From positions 4,836,001 to 4,900,000 of the forward strand of contig CP170506.1 of NCBI GenBank assembly GCA_042691655.1: a stretch of 64,000 bases of DNA. The letters are read 5' to 3'. The DNA is from UBA695 sp042691655. Lineage in GTDB: Bacteria; Verrucomicrobiota; Verrucomicrobiia; Chthoniobacterales; Chthoniobacteraceae. Below are positions 49,714 through 59,700 of this stretch, in pieces (the first letter of the stretch is position 1; every line of letters begins with the position of its first letter). The position numbers and the translations under genes were made by a program. The notes beneath the pieces were generated by a model that was not told where the DNA came from, made no database searches, and saw only the letters and a program-made list of their open reading frames with translations.

Positions 49714-49878
49714 TGTAGCCCATTTCCGGCTACTTCAAAGAACACAATGACGGCGCGCGAGCATCGCCGCGACCGTTATTTGAAACAGTGGCTTACCTTC
49801 TTTCCCTCTACCGTTGCCGCTTAGGTATCCACGCGGATGGGGTTAGGCCTTTCCTGAATATGTTAGCGTAATACTAAA

Positions 49879-51915
49879 TCATTTTGATTGACGGCGCATC
49901 CGTTGGAAGCCGATTAACATGCCCACCCCGCCGAGCAGTATTGCCCAGGTGCCTGGTTCCGGCACGGCCAGCAATTCAACATCATTGCTTCCACTGCCGC
50001 CGTAATAGGTGAGCTTGAAGGTTTGCCCTCCGATATCCACCAGGGTGCCCTCAGCGCCGGAATAAGTGGACGACCCCGTGGAACTAGTGATCGTCAATCC
50101 GCTGAAGTATGTGGAGGTTTCGCCCGTGCCGTTGTTCAGGATCAGGACGAATGTGTCGGTGCTTGTGGCAACATAACTGGAGCCAAGCGTTAGTGTCAGC
50201 GAGCCGCCGAGCGACAGGCCATTGTCTGCGGTTGTCGTTACCTGGTCCGCGTTTGTTCCCGCTTGGGTTCCGTTGATATCCAGCGAAAGAACGGCACCGT
50301 TTTGCAGGCTGAATGAGCCGATGCTCAAAGTGCCAATCGCCCCGGCGTTATCTCCTGGAGCGACGGTTGCGCCGGATTCGGCAATCAACGCTCCAGATAC
50401 GGTATGGGAAGCGCCGGTCAGGGAGGCATTGCCTTTGAGCGTGAGGCTGCTTCCAAAGCGGAGGGTCCCTGTAATTGAACCACTGGCGACAACAGCGCCG
50501 GAAATGGATCCCGAACCGTTCAAGGTTGCTCCGTGGGATACCGTTCCCGTGGAGGCCAATGAGCCGTTAACTGTCAGCGTACCTGCATTGACCGAGGTCT
50601 GGCCCGTGTAGGTATTGTCGGCATTGAGGGACAGCGTGCCATTCCCGGTTTTAGTTAATGAGCCGTTGCCGGAGAGGGTGCCGCTGAGGGCGATATTATG
50701 GGATACGCCGGAGGCATTGGCGGCCTGGAAGGTGATGCCGCCATCGGCTGAAGAAAGAGTCATCGCCATGGAGGAAGTCCAGTCCCCGGTGGCTGCCAGA
50801 GTCCCCCCCGAAAGCAGGATGACATTGGTCGCCGGGGCTGCCGTCGCATTGACGGCGATGGCGTTTACGGTCGAGCCGCTTACACCAAGGTAAACCGTTC
50901 CGCCGGAGACCTTGAAGGTACCCGAGGTGCTGGCTGCAAAAGCCGTGCTGCCAGCGCCAAACTGAATGGCCGGGGCGTTCAATACCCCGCCGGATACCAG
51001 GACTGAGGCGGCTCCGTTGGCGGTGGTCACTCCGCCGTTGATGACTAGTTTTGCAGCAGTGTTGTTAATGGAAAATGTGCCGCCTTCAACCAGCAGGGCG
51101 CTGTTATTGGCTCCGGAATTGACGCCCACCGTCACGTTGTTTGGGGCGGCCGCAGTCACCGTAACCGTGCCCGCTTTCAAATCCATCACCCCCTTGCCAT
51201 CCCGTCCGATGCTGAGGGTATTAGTGATTGTTGAACTGGCATTGGCGCTAACATATGTGGTCGTCCCGGAAACGCCGTATCCAATTTGCAGCGTGCTTGC
51301 GTTAAGCTGAGCCGAAAGGCTGCTGCCTACTTCGCCAACGACCATATTCCCCTTAACATTGATCCCGCTGCCGGCATAGGTGCCGCTGGCCAGCACAATG
51401 GTGCTGGTGGTTGTGGTGAGGTAATTGCCTTGGCTGCCCAGGCTCTGGCCGCCCCGCAGGGTCAGAGTGCCGCCCGCTAGGACGCTGGTGGTGTTGACTC
51501 CTGTGGATAAAATGTAGCTGTCGATTTCCGCGTTGACGTTGGCGGCCACCAGGATGCTCGTGCCGCCCGAGACCGGGAGGGAGAGTGTACCGCCAGTCAA
51601 AATATAGCCGGAGGTGTTGAACGTCGCGGTTCCGCAAACAATGACGCCGCCAAGGGTGACGGTGCCGCCGGAGCCGCTGCCGCCGCCGAAGACCGCATTG
51701 TAGTTCGAGCCGCTGGTGCCCGAGGGCCATGAGTTCTCGGTGGTTCCGTCTGTCCAGTTGGCGCTTGAAGTGCTCCACGTGCCGCCGCCGTTGGTGGGGG
51801 CGCTGGGATTGGCGCCGCTGCTATCCCACGTTAACGTGGCTGCCGAAGCGATGGAAGCCGCGGCAAAAAGGGGCAGGGCGCAACCAGTGATGGAGAGCAA
51901 ATACGGGGTTTTCAT
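49879..51915 (-). CDS. secreted beta-repeat PEP-CTERM protein (autotransporter-associated repeats)
   Basis: A 678-residue protein with a signal peptide (MKTPYLLSITGCALPLFAAA ending near SIASAA). The Gly/Ser/Thr-rich body starts with TLTWDSSGANPSAPTNGGGT, the opening seen in autotransporter-associated beta-strand proteins, and contains a PATR-type repeat SLTKTGNGTLSLNADNTYTG near residue 433. The C-terminus is PEP-CTERM (VPEPGTWAILLGGVGMLIGF then RMRRQSK), not an autotransporter barrel, so the beta-helix is probably delivered by the general secretory route and sorted by an exosortase. The role is unknown; a surface or matrix protein is likely. Codon use is less GC-biased than in the dcw genes. 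Confidence 0.88.
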   Translation of the reverse strand: MKTPYLLSITGCALPLFAAASIASAATLTWDSSGANPSAPTNGGGTWSTSSANWTDGTTENSWPSGTSGSNYNAVFGGGSGSGGTVTLGGVIVCGTATFNTSGYILTGGTLSLPVSGGTSILVAANVNAEIDSYILSTGVNTTSVLAGGTLTLRGGQSLGSQGNYLTTTTSTIVLASGTYAGSGINVKGNMVVGEVGSSLSAQLNASTLQIGYGVSGTTTYVSANASSTITNTLSIGRDGKGVMDLKAGTVTVTAAAPNNVTVGVNSGANNSALLVEGGTFSINNTAAKLVINGGVTTANGAASVLVSGGVLNAPAIQFGAGSTAFAASTSGTFKVSGGTVYLGVSGSTVNAIAVNATAAPATNVILLSGGTLAATGDWTSSMAMTLSSADGGITFQAANASGVSHNIALSGTLSGNGSLTKTGNGTLSLNADNTYTGQTSVNAGTLTVNGSLASTGTVSHGATLNGSGSISGAVVASGSITGTLRFGSSLTLKGNASLTGASHTVSGALIAESGATVAPGDNAGAIGTLSIGSFSLQNGAVLSLDINGTQAGTNADQVTTTADNGLSLGGSLTLTLGSSYVATSTDTFVLILNNGTGETSTYFSGLTITSSTGSSTYSGAEGTLVDIGGQTFKLTYYGGSGSNDVELLAVPEPGTWAILLGGVGMLIGFQRMRRQSK

Positions 51916-51976
51916 ATGGGAACTGGGTTAATTGAATTGGGGTTTGGGTTCTGGGGAAAAAAAGGGGGATGCCGCT

Positions 51977-53089
51977 TCAGGCCATGGAGCGGAAAATCTC
52001 CGGAGTCACCTGCCATTTCAGCGGTTCTCCTTTCAGGTAGCGGCGAGCTTCATCGCGCATGTAGTCGCCCAGGCGGTGGCATTCGTTGCCGCGTGATCCG
52101 GCGATATGTGGCGTGAGGAAAACATTCTGCAGGCTGTAAAGTGGCGAATCGGTGGGCGGGGGCTCCGGCTCGGTTACGTCGAGAACGGCAGTGATATCCG
52201 GTCGCTCGCAGAGGACGGCGATCATTTCATCCTCTTTTACCAGCCCTCCCCGGGCGGTATTGATGAAAGTGCTGCTGTCTGGAAGCATGCGGAGCAAGTC
52301 GCCGGTGATCATGCTCCGGGTGGAGTCCAGGTCGGGAGCATGGAGAGAGACGACGTGGCATTCGCTAAATAGGGTTGAAAGATCTGTCAGCCCGACGCCG
52401 AGCCGTGCAGCTTCGTCCGCGGGAAAATAAGGATCGTAGGCCAGCACTTCCAAATCCGCACTTTGGAGCCGCTCCGCCACCATGCGCCCGATCATGCCAA
52501 GCCCGATGATGCCCACTTTGACGTCATACGCCCCAAGGATCATGGCTTCCTCATGAATCCCGGCCTTGGGAATGCGCCGTTCGCGGTGCATATCCCGGCA
52601 AAGGCGGTGGGTCTGTTTCAGCGCAAGCAGGATGTGCGATGCGGTGAATTCTGCAACCGGCACGGCATTGGCAGCCCAGGCGCTGCAAATGGGGATCGAG
52701 CGTTTCCAAAAAGCATCGCTAACCATGTGGCGGATGGAACCCGCCGCGTAAAAGATCGCCTCCAGGCGCGGCGCACTGTCCAGAAAGGCTTCATCCAGAA
52801 CCGGTGCGCCCCAGCTGGAGAAGAGCACCTCTATATCAGCCATCATCCCGGGGCATTTTGCCAATTGCGAAGCCGCCATGGGTGCCCAGGGGAAATCGAA
52901 CTGCTCGGCAAGCGCTTTCTGGGTTGCCTTGGAATAGACGAGATCTGGGTAATCCAGCAGGAAAAGCGCTGTCTTTTTCAAAGAACCAGCCGCGTGTTTC
53001 CTGCATGGCAACGTTGAGGTGCTCTGGAGAGAGGGAAGAGGAGAAGCCTCAGTAGCTCCCTGGAATCGGGTTGGCGACATGTCGTTCAT
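51977..53089 (-). CDS. D-isomer-specific 2-hydroxyacid dehydrogenase family protein
   Basis: About 370 residues from the chosen ATG at 53089. The NAD-binding loop is VGIIGLGMIGRMVAERL, the catalytic Arg is in NTARGGLVKEDEM, the Glu in VLDVTEPEPPPTDSPL and the His in FLTPHIAGSRGNE. These enzymes reduce 2-oxoacids or oxidise D-2-hydroxyacids (phosphoglycerate, glycerate, glyoxylate types); substrate is not readable. The frame is open to 53182, but upstream residues are not family-like; an ATG at 53080 is also possible. It is divergent from the LacI regulator, which may control it. The substrate domain is somewhat divergent (about 70-160). Confidence 0.85.
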   Translation of the reverse strand: MNDMSPTRFQGATEASPLPSLQSTSTLPCRKHAAGSLKKTALFLLDYPDLVYSKATQKALAEQFDFPWAPMAASQLAKCPGMMADIEVLFSSWGAPVLDEAFLDSAPRLEAIFYAAGSIRHMVSDAFWKRSIPICSAWAANAVPVAEFTASHILLALKQTHRLCRDMHRERRIPKAGIHEEAMILGAYDVKVGIIGLGMIGRMVAERLQSADLEVLAYDPYFPADEAARLGVGLTDLSTLFSECHVVSLHAPDLDSTRSMITGDLLRMLPDSSTFINTARGGLVKEDEMIAVLCERPDITAVLDVTEPEPPPTDSPLYSLQNVFLTPHIAGSRGNECHRLGDYMRDEARRYLKGEPLKWQVTPEIFRSMA

Positions 53090-53106
53090 TGAATGAATGA
53101 ATTCAT
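53085..53106. promoter_or_regulatory. overlapping palindromes at the dehydrogenase start
   Basis: TTCATTGAATGAA (53085-53097) and ATGAATTCAT (53097-53106) are perfect palindromes lying over and just upstream of the dehydrogenase start codon, between it and the divergent LacI gene. They are candidates for a repressor operator. A further inverted repeat (ACGAAT at 53316-53321, ATTCGT at 53335-53340) lies just before the LacI gene. Confidence 0.35.
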
Positions 53107-53349
53107 GTAAACCATGAATATGAAATGAAGTCACGAAATATTTTAGTGAAACAATCTTGAATGGCAACCGCTCATTCATCAAATAAGGCCGATTGCCTGA
53201 TGGGGGTTGATCCCAGAGGAATCCTTTAAGAGAGCCACCTCTGTTTTGCTCGATGAATAGGTGGGTTGAAGGAACAATGAAGGCTGTGGGGAATCTTTAT
53301 GATTTCTATTGACGTACGAATCGGGGTATGAGAAATTCGTCCCAATTCA

Positions 53350-54453
53350 ATGAACAGCGATGAACGCACTTCTGTGACGGTTAATGACGTGGCCCGCGCT
53401 GCGGGGGTTTCTGTTGGTACTGTGAGCCGTGTTTTGAACGGTTTCCCCAACGTTGCCGCAGACAATATCGCCAAAGTGCAGAAGGCTGTTGAGGTGTTGA
53501 ATTATCAAAAAAACTTGTCGGCCGGATTGCTTCGTTCGCGGCGGAGCGGTTCCCGCTGCGGGAGCATCGGGCTGGTTTTTGTGGAAATGGGGCAGGCGTG
53601 GTCACGGCACCCACTGTTTTCGTCTTATGTTGCGGGGGTGGAGCAGGCCTGTCAGGAGAATGGCATTCACGCCATTGTGGAGTTGTGTTCCGATTCCTCG
53701 GAAGTGCCGCGGTGCGTTCGCCAGCGAAAGGTGGACGGGCTTTTAATCAAGACCACGCGCGGATTGCCTGGATTCTTTGACCGGTTGCCGGTTTCACTGC
53801 CGGTGGTCTGCCTGGGAATGAACGACCCCATGAGTTCGTTTTACCAAGTGGCGCCAGACAACCGGAGCGCGGGCTGGATGATCTCGGATTACCTGTGGCA
53901 ACACGGCCACCGGAAAATCGCCTTTCTATGCAGCGAAGCCAAACACCCCATTTTTATAGTGCGTTTGCAGGGCTACGAAGGTTTTCTTAGGAGCAAAGGG
54001 GTATTTGATCCCCGCTTGGTCGTGATGGAGGAGCTGACCATGGCGGGCGACCCGGAACAGACGCCGCCGGATATGTCCAAGGCGCTGCACCAAGTCATGA
54101 GCCTCCCCGTGGAGGAGCGCCCGACGGCCATTGTTACTGGAAACGACTGGGCGGCCTGCGGACTCTATAGCGCGATCGCGAAAATGGGGCTTCAAGTTCC
54201 CCGGGATATCAGCGTGGTGGGGGCCGACAATGACGAGCTTCTTTGCAACTCGATGGTGCCGCCGTTGACAAGCTATGCGGCGGCGTTTACCGAAGTTGCG
54301 CACGCGGGTGCCCTGGAGCTGATAGCCCGGATTGAAGATCCGGAGCGGGCCCGCGAATCGGCCGTGCTGCTTTTGCGGGGCCGCATTGTGGAGCGCCGCT
54401 CGGTGGCTACGCAGGGAGCGGGACTCAGCGATGTCTCTCTCCCGCGAGGCTGA
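53350..54453 (+). CDS. LacI-family transcriptional regulator
   Basis: A 367-residue regulator. The N-terminal helix-turn-helix reads VTVNDVARAAGVSVGTVSRVLNG (about 8-30) with the hinge helix LSAGLLRSRRSG. A periplasmic-binding-protein-like effector domain follows (about 70-340; VDGLLIKTTRGLP, RKIAFLCSEAKHP, PTAIVTGNDWAACGLYSAI, ISVVGADNDELLCNSMVPPL). LacI proteins usually sense sugars or their metabolites and repress nearby genes. It is divergent from the dehydrogenase and directly upstream of the pseudopilin cassette (32 bp), so it probably controls both (inference). Confidence 0.92.
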   Translation: MNSDERTSVTVNDVARAAGVSVGTVSRVLNGFPNVAADNIAKVQKAVEVLNYQKNLSAGLLRSRRSGSRCGSIGLVFVEMGQAWSRHPLFSSYVAGVEQACQENGIHAIVELCSDSSEVPRCVRQRKVDGLLIKTTRGLPGFFDRLPVSLPVVCLGMNDPMSSFYQVAPDNRSAGWMISDYLWQHGHRKIAFLCSEAKHPIFIVRLQGYEGFLRSKGVFDPRLVVMEELTMAGDPEQTPPDMSKALHQVMSLPVEERPTAIVTGNDWAACGLYSAIAKMGLQVPRDISVVGADNDELLCNSMVPPLTSYAAAFTEVAHAGALELIARIEDPERARESAVLLLRGRIVERRSVATQGAGLSDVSLPRG

Positions 54454-54485
54454 GCAGCTCAAAAAATCCCCCCCCCTACAGAACC

Positions 54486-55367
54486 ATGATCTTTACATCC
54501 CATCGGGGAGTGCCGCTTTTCGAGCCGGTCCCGGTTCAGGGGCCTGACGATGTGAAAGGCTGCGGCTTCGGATGCCGTGCGTTTTCGCTAATCGAGATTT
54601 TGGCCGTGCTCCTGATTGCTGGAGTGTTGATTACCCTCGTCCTGCCGGTGCTAAATGGCCCCGATCGGGATGTCAGCAAATCAGCCTACGCAATGGCGGA
54701 TGTTTTTAATCAGGCCCGGACTTATGCCATGACTCAAAACACTTACGTATACGCGGGGATCGCCGAAGTGGATGCGTCGGCGCCCCGGGAGACCGACCCC
54801 CAGGTGGCCTCCGGTGTGTCGCCTTACGGGCGGGTCGTCCTGGCCGTGGTGGCTTCCCGTAACGGAACGCGCGGATATGACGCGCTGCTCTACGACGGCA
54901 GCGGCACGCCTGGCGGTGCGAATACGTGGCTTGGGAATTACAACGCGGGTGCAGGCCTGGTGCCGATCAATAAAGTCACTCTGTTCGAGAATCTGCATTT
55001 GGCCGATTTCGGAACGCCGCCGCAGTCGGGCGCGTTGAACCGGCCCCAGGTGTCGAGCACGGCGGACTTCAGTTACAACATCGGCAGCGCAGCGTGCGGG
55101 GTCCAGACCCCGTTTGACTGGCCGCTGGGGAGGGCGATTGGGTCTGGAAAGTACCAGTTTAAAAAAGTAGTTCAATTTGATCCGCAGGGAATCGCACGGA
55201 TGCAGAGCGCATCGAACACCGACCAGATCGGGCGTTGGATTGAAGTGGATCTTCAATCGTCGCACGGCAACCGCATCCCGCCGAATCCATCGAATCAAAA
55301 CATTGGCAACCATGCAGTGGTGCAGATCAACTGCGTCACTGGGGATATTCGCATCTACAGACCATGA
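54486..55367 (+). CDS. Verru_Chthon cassette-type pseudopilin (protein D-like; GspH-like position)
   Basis: A 293-residue prepilin-like protein. The N-terminal methylation motif is CRA-FSLIEILAVLLIAGV, with Ala instead of Gly before the cleavage site and Glu at +5. A membrane helix follows, then a soluble domain with ADVFNQARTYAMTQNTYVYA, the region seen in GspH/FimT-type pseudopilins. The ATG at 54486 gives a 31-residue leader; an in-frame GTG at 54552, with AGGGG upstream, would give a more usual 9-residue leader and may be the true start. Its stop overlaps the next gene (ATGA). It is the first gene of the cassette after the LacI regulator. The cassette family name is from memory. Confidence 0.8.
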   Translation: MIFTSHRGVPLFEPVPVQGPDDVKGCGFGCRAFSLIEILAVLLIAGVLITLVLPVLNGPDRDVSKSAYAMADVFNQARTYAMTQNTYVYAGIAEVDASAPRETDPQVASGVSPYGRVVLAVVASRNGTRGYDALLYDGSGTPGGANTWLGNYNAGAGLVPINKVTLFENLHLADFGTPPQSGALNRPQVSSTADFSYNIGSAACGVQTPFDWPLGRAIGSGKYQFKKVVQFDPQGIARMQSASNTDQIGRWIEVDLQSSHGNRIPPNPSNQNIGNHAVVQINCVTGDIRIYRP

Positions 55368-55882
55368 AGACGCATCAACAGTCCGGTTTTTCGCTGGTTG
55401 AAGTCGCGATGGCATTGGGGGTGGCGGGGTTCTGCCTTTCAAGCATTGTCGCGCTGCTACCGGTGGGGATTGAGAATACCCGCTCGTCCATAGAACAGAC
55501 CGCCGCGGCCAGTATCGCGCGGGAGGTGAGCGCGGATCTCCGCCTGGCAGTCAGTGGGACTAAGCAGGTGTCGCCGCTGTTTCAGTTCCGAGTGCCGCAA
55601 TCCGGGGAATCGGCCAGTGGTAATACCCCTCAGACCGTTTACCTGGATCAAAGCGGAGTCCCTGCGGCTGGAGGTGTGGGTTCCGGTCCGGTAGCCGGTG
55701 GCTCAACCTTCTCTCGCTACCGGGTCAGCGTGGGCTTCACCCCACCCAATGCCGGGGAGCGAACGGCGACGGCGGTGCGCATCCTGGTTACTTGGCCAGC
55801 GCTGGGAGATACGAATCCAGCCGCATGGCCTACTCAGTATTCCGGATCATTTGAAACATGGGTTTCACTCAAGCAAAACTAG
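55364..55882 (+). CDS. Verru_Chthon cassette-type pseudopilin (protein B-like; GspI-like position)
   Basis: A 172-residue prepilin-like protein with a short leader MKTHQQSG and a classical cleavage/methylation motif G-FSLVEVAMALGVAGF, followed by the hydrophobic helix. The soluble part includes NTRSSIEQTAAASIAREVSA and a C-terminal beta region ending GSFETWVSLKQN. Short pseudopilins with this N-terminus resemble GspI/PulI. It overlaps the preceding gene by 4 bp and ends one base before the ATG of the next, so the cassette is translationally coupled. Confidence 0.82.
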   Translation: MKTHQQSGFSLVEVAMALGVAGFCLSSIVALLPVGIENTRSSIEQTAAASIAREVSADLRLAVSGTKQVSPLFQFRVPQSGESASGNTPQTVYLDQSGVPAAGGVGSGPVAGGSTFSRYRVSVGFTPPNAGERTATAVRILVTWPALGDTNPAAWPTQYSGSFETWVSLKQN

Positions 55883-55883
55883 G

Positions 55884-56786
55884 ATGAAGTCCGGGTTCCC
55901 CATTCGGTGCCGATCCACCGCGTTTACCTTGCTCGATGCAATGTTGGCGGTGGGGCTGTTATCGGTGATGGTGGTGTTTGTGACGCAAATGGTGGGTGGT
56001 GTCGGCACCACCATTACGGCGAGCGGTAAACACATGAGTGCTGAGAGCCAGGCACGGATGATTTTCGACCGCATGGCAGCCGACTTCGGGAAAATGGTCC
56101 AACGCTCGGATGTTGATTATTGCTTCCTCAAGCAGACGGACAATGACCGCTTCTTCTTTTATAGCGAGGCTCCGGCATACTCTGATTCCGGGACGAATAC
56201 TACCTCCAAAAGCCCGGTGGGTTTGATCGGCTACCAGATCAATTCGCAGCTGCAACTGGAGCGCTTGGGAATGCAGCTGGACTGGGAAGGAACACCCAAT
56301 GAAACCGCGACACCACCGGTAGCGGGCAGTATGGCCTGCGTGGTGGTGACTGGCTCAAACACCGTCGATACCCAAACCACGATTGCGGGAAGATGGCCCA
56401 AGACGCTGAATGCTGATTCTTCGAGCGTTAACGATTTCCACGTGATTGGGGACCAGGTATATCGGATGGAGTTCTGCTTCCTGCTCAAAGACGGCACTTG
56501 GTCGGACAATCCGTATCTGCCGTCCTCGTCCGTCAAACGGTTTTGTATCAAGGATGTTGCGGGAATTTCGGTGACCCTTGCCTTGCTGGACACAGGCAGC
56601 CGGATCATCACGAAGGACACCACTCGAATGGTGTCGGCATTGCCTGATGTTGATGCTGCCACCAACACCGGCTCTATTGCCAAAGCGTGGATGCAAAGCG
56701 CTTACCTGACCCAAAGCGGCATCCCCAAAGCCGCAGCCTCGAATATCCGGATTTATCAACGCTGTTTTTACCTGAACCACCCGTGA
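55884..56786 (+). CDS. Verru_Chthon cassette-type pseudopilin (protein C-like; GspJ-like position)
   Basis: A 300-residue prepilin-like protein. The motif is STA-FTLLDAMLAVGLLSVMV: Ala at -1 and Asp instead of Glu at +5. SAESQARMIFDRMAADFGKM after the helix is typical of GspJ-type minor pseudopilins. The rest is a beta-rich domain. The ATG at 55884 lies one base after the previous stop; an in-frame extension to 55698 overlaps that gene and was rejected. Its TGA overlaps the GTG start of the next gene. Confidence 0.82.
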   Translation: MKSGFPIRCRSTAFTLLDAMLAVGLLSVMVVFVTQMVGGVGTTITASGKHMSAESQARMIFDRMAADFGKMVQRSDVDYCFLKQTDNDRFFFYSEAPAYSDSGTNTTSKSPVGLIGYQINSQLQLERLGMQLDWEGTPNETATPPVAGSMACVVVTGSNTVDTQTTIAGRWPKTLNADSSSVNDFHVIGDQVYRMEFCFLLKDGTWSDNPYLPSSSVKRFCIKDVAGISVTLALLDTGSRIITKDTTRMVSALPDVDAATNTGSIAKAWMQSAYLTQSGIPKAAASNIRIYQRCFYLNHP

Positions 56787-59700
56787 AATCCCCCTGCATT
56801 TCTCCAGTGCCATGGCGACCCGATCTTCTTTGCCGGGGGGCCGCGCTGGTCATCGTCCTCGCCTTCGTGGTGCTCCTGACGGGGTTGCTGGTGGCGTTTT
56901 TTTCCCGGGCGGTATCGGATCACCAAGTCGCGCTTTCCAGCGGGAACCAGACCCGGAGCGAAATCTTCGCCGTCTCCGCAGTCGATACCATCCTGGGTGA
57001 TTTGCGGCAGGAAATTGCAGCGGGGTCGGTCATTGCAACGGTCCCGAGCGGAAAAGTCTATACGCCCAATGCCGCGGCGACCATGGTTTCCGCCATGGTG
57101 GGAACCTCCGGTTCGGCGGGAACGGAGAGCCTGCTCAAGCGCAGCGTCTTCAATCTTCCTTTTTTTTCCGGGACTTCCTACACGACCTATTCCGCCAGCA
57201 ACCGCGCGGCCCAGCTTTCGGCATCGGGTACCTCGCGCAACGGCCGGACCATCTTGCCGTCGCGTTGGAATAGCCACGGTTTGCTTGGTCTCAAAAGCAC
57301 CTCGGGAGCCTGGGATATGACTCCTGTGGACGCCTTCACCGCGCCCGACTGGATTTTGGTAACCCGCTCGGGAACCAACCCTATCGCATGGAATAAACAA
57401 TGGGTTGCCTCTCCGAAGGGAAACGATGACGCCGTCGTGGGGCGCTTCGCTTATGCTATCTACAACGAAGGCGGGCTGCTGGATATCAATCAGGTGGGCT
57501 ACCCATCGAATACCACCAGCGCGCAAAAGGGGCAAAAGGGTACGGTGGCCCTGGCGGATCTGACCCAAATTGTCCCATCCAACGCCACGGGGCTGACGCA
57601 AGCGCAGGTCGATCTCATTGTGGGTTGGAGGAATTATGCAACCGCTAATCCCTCGGGCAGCCTGGCCAGCGGATATACCTTCGATACTACCGCCGCGAAG
57701 CGATACTTTGATTACATGACGACCGCTACGAACGGATTCTTATCCGCGAATTCCTCGGCGTCGCCGATACTGGGCCAAACGGATCAGGCATTCACAAGCC
57801 GCCGGGCGCTGATCAAGTTCTGGCGGGCAAAGGGTTTCAACCCGGCGCTTTTGAACTATTTTGCTACGTTTTCGCGGGGTCTGGAGCAACCGTCATTTAC
57901 CCCCGCGGCCAACCGCCCCCTGGTGCTTTCATCGGCTTCGGCTAATGTCACGGGTACCGGTTCTGGCAATGATGCCTATGGGCTTGATGCGACCACGGTG
58001 GATGGCAGTGGCCGTGATACCTCGATCAACCCGGCCTTTCTCAAGGTGACGACGACGGGAACCGACGGGGTGCTGGCGCTGACGGCGGCCAAGCGGTTTC
58101 CACTCTCGCGGCTCGCGCTATTGAGTCATACCTCCGTCGCGGCTAAGAGCGACAGCGATTTGATTTACCGTTACTTTGGGCTTTACCGCAGCGACGCCTC
58201 GCAGCCATGGAACTACGATCACGGCAACTCGACGGGCATTTTGCGACTCTCGGAGGTCACGGGTCGCGAGCCCGACTTCTTCGAGTTGCTCAAGGCGGCC
58301 ATCCACGTGGGCTCCATCGGCAAGGGGATGTTTCCTTACGCTCTGACGTCGCCCGCCACGATGCCGAACCTTCAGCATTATTACCGAGACACGCTGGTGG
58401 CGATGCAGATTCTGCAAATCGGCTCGAACGTCATCGACCAATACGACAGCGACGATTACCCCACGCCAATCCAACTGGCCGGGGACACCGCCAAAGTGGT
58501 CTACGGGGTGGAAAACCTGCCTTACCTCTACCGCATCCGGCCGAAAGTCATTCACGTGACCGGCACCTCGGGCGCTCATTTCGTTTTCCCGGAGTTGTGG
58601 AACCCTCACGCCGCAAGCAGCACAGCAGGGGCTTCCGGGCCACGCAGTTTCCGCATCCGTCTTCAGTCGTTCGGGGCCGGTATTTTGCAGATTTTTTACC
58701 GGCCCGCGAGCGGTTCTTGGACGAGTCACAAAGAGTTTGCCTGCGATTTTGATTCCGGCATTGCGGTCAATTTTAACGCGGGGGAAGGAGCTGGCTACTA
58801 CGGCTTCCGAGATCCCACGCTGCTGTCAGAGACGGGAAAACCGGCTTCCGCGAACTTGAGCGTGAGCGATGGCAGAGGGTTGGCCGGGGAAACGCCAGCG
58901 AGCAGCCCGGAGCGGACGTGGGTGGGCTTTCCCGTGCTAATGTCGGGTTCGGCAAGCTTCCCCTGGCTCGACAGCAATGGGTTGAGCGCTGGAAGAGCGT
59001 TTCTAAAAATCACCTCCGAGGTGATGTTGGAATACGCGGACGGCTCCAACTGGATTCCCTACGACCATGCCTATGTGGATTTCAACGGCAGCTCTTTTGC
59101 CGGCAGCGCGACGATTGGGCAATATTTCCATGACGACACCCGGAACTGGCCGGATTCCACCAGCGGAGACGCGGGGTGTTACCTTGAGCGGCTCGACCCG
59201 CGCACGTCCCGCTGGTTTTTCGCGGCGGGCGACAAGGTGGACTTCATCAATTCCATTGACTCGACGGTCGGGAGCTACGAGACCTCGCGTTCCGCCTCGG
59301 GCCGCAGCCTGGGCTTCCATAAGTGGGGCTACGCCGATAACGGGGGACCCAGCACCGGGGGCAATGGGGTGAACTGGTACACCAACAACCAGGCCGCGTA
59401 TGGCTACGGTTACCGGTACGGCTTTTTGCCGGAAAACGTCATTGGCCTGCAAGTGGACGGCAACAAACACTACGTGCTCGATCCGGACGGCATCGCCAGG
59501 CGCGGCTCCAGCGGTTACGCACTGGATACGGCCAGCGGCGGCTCGACTGCAAATTCCGTTGGGCTGCCGCTGTTGACGACCGGAACCCAAAGCCGCCCCG
59601 TGATTTTAAACCGCCCCTTCCGGTCCGTGGCCGAAATGGGATATGCCTTCAGGGACACGCCGTGGAAGAATATCGACTTTACCTTCCCCGAAAGCGGCGA

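Noticed and set aside
49675..49878. Possible SAM riboswitch upstream of metK, and likewise before metX and metY
   Set aside because: No conserved SAM-I, SAM-II or SAM-IV core could be recognised; only simple palindromes are present.
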